From: Trueperaceae bacterium
Lineage (GTDB): Bacteria > Deinococcota > Deinococci > Deinococcales > Trueperaceae
Length of the DNA stretch: 8,944 bases
Assembly: GCA_024636105.1 (NCBI GenBank)
Contig: JAGXHO010000111.1
Span: 1-8,944 of the forward strand
Reading direction: 5' to 3'
Position numbers and translations under genes: made by a program. Shown in pieces: positions 8,438 to 8,944 of this stretch; position 1 is the stretch's first letter, and the number at the start of each line of letters is the position of its first letter. A model generated the notes under the pieces. It made no database searches. It was not told where the DNA came from and saw only the letters and a program-made list of their open reading frames with translations.

Positions 8438-8944
8438 TCAGGCGCGCACGTACGCCGCATGGGCGGACGTGAAGAACTCGTGCGCGTAGCTCCCTTGCTC
8501 GCGAGGCCCGTAGCTCGACCCCTTGGTGCCGCCGAAGGGGGCGTGGTGGTCCATGCCGGCCGTCGGGAGGTTGACCATCGCCATGCCCACCTCCGCGTGG
8601 GCCTTGAAGTGGGCCGCGTGCGCCAAGGACCGCGTGGCGATGCCGGCGACCAACCCGTACTCCGTGTCGTTGGCGACCGCGAGCGCCTCGTCGTAATCGC
8701 TCACGCGGATCACCGTGGCGACGGGACCGAAGATCTCCTCGCGGTTGACGCGCATCCCGGGGCTCGTGTCGACGAACAGCGTCGGCGCCAGGTAGTGGCC
8801 GCGCGTCGAGCGGGTGAGCGGTCCGCCGCGGATCAGGGCGGTGGCCCCTTCCCGCTCGCCGATCGCGACGTACTCGAGGTCCTTCGCCAGCTGATCGGCA
8901 TCGACGACGGGGCCGAGTTGGGTCTTGGGATCGAGCGCGTGCCC
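8438..8944 (-). CDS. aldehyde dehydrogenase, alpha-ketoglutarate semialdehyde dehydrogenase-like, N-terminus outside window
   Basis: Only the C-terminal 168 residues are present; the frame continues past the right edge, and the Met at 8753-8755 is internal. Members of this family oxidise an aldehyde to the acid with NAD(P)+. The fragment opens with the conserved GHALDPKTQLGPVV segment. It contains EEIFGPV, whose Glu and Phe contact the cofactor in this superfamily, then NDTEYGLVAGI and PFGGTKGSSYGPREQG near the end. A full protein is about 480-500 residues, so roughly two thirds are missing, including the catalytic cysteine and general-base glutamate. The stretch NLPTAGMDHHAPFGGTKGSS followed by YGPREQG is what I associate with alpha-ketoglutarate semialdehyde dehydrogenases of sugar-acid and hydroxyproline breakdown. 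The superfamily assignment is firm; the substrate is an inference from motif memory. The stop is TGA at 8438-8440, with the DMT permease following on the same strand. Confidence 0.9.
   Translation of the reverse strand, partial: GHALDPKTQLGPVVDADQLAKDLEYVAIGEREGATALIRGGPLTRSTRGHYLAPTLFVDTSPGMRVNREEIFGPVATVIRVSDYDEALAVANDTEYGLVAGIATRSLAHAAHFKAHAEVGMAMVNLPTAGMDHHAPFGGTKGSSYGPREQGSYAHEFFTSAHAAYVRA

Noticed and set aside
7942..8460. 172-codon minus-strand ORF spanning the ALDH-DMT gap.
   Set aside because: It is off-frame to the DMT gene and Arg-rich, with no domain; the DMT frame carries all the membrane and EamA signals.

Overview
The window is a GC-rich stretch (roughly 70% or more by eye) of an ordinary bacterial chromosome, densely packed with housekeeping and transport genes. 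I see no tRNA, rRNA, CRISPR, insertion sequence, phage or plasmid signature. Third codon positions are almost always G or C, which opens long spurious reading frames in the other frames and on the opposite strand; I left these out. The phylum is not resolved. A two-lobed TrkA with TrkH, plus an Lnt that needs a lipoprotein pathway, fits a GC-rich diderm such as Deinococcota (Trueperaceae-like) or Myxococcota. A GC-rich actinomycete is not excluded.

Layout. Bases 3-989 (+) hold the C-terminal part of apolipoprotein N-acyltransferase (lnt), cut by the left edge. Bases 1039-5406 (+) form a tight potassium-uptake operon: trkA, then two consecutive trkH-type pore genes separated by 8 and 1 bases. 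A 127-base gap (5407-5533) holds a GC-rich hairpin, a possible -10 element and a strong Shine-Dalgarno. Bases 5534-7501 (+) encode acetyl-CoA synthetase (acs). The strand then flips: an EamA/DMT-family transporter (7485-8366, -) overlaps the acs 3' end by 17 bases, and the C-terminal third of an aldehyde dehydrogenase (8438-8944, -) runs off the right edge.

How the genes work together. TrkA is the cytosolic nucleotide-binding RCK regulator that gates TrkH. One TrkA gene followed by two diverged TrkH paralogues suggests one gating ring serving two pores, or a mixed TrkH dimer. Acs activates acetate to acetyl-CoA and has no visible partner here. The minus-strand aldehyde dehydrogenase resembles alpha-ketoglutarate semialdehyde dehydrogenases by its C-terminal motifs; the downstream DMT permease may be co-transcribed with it.

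The points most worth a second look are the tandem TrkH pair with different pore-loop residues, and the lnt-trkA junction. At that junction a good promoter with a probable leaderless start competes with an 18-codon ORF joined to both neighbours by ATGA overlaps. I found no convincing wholly new system.
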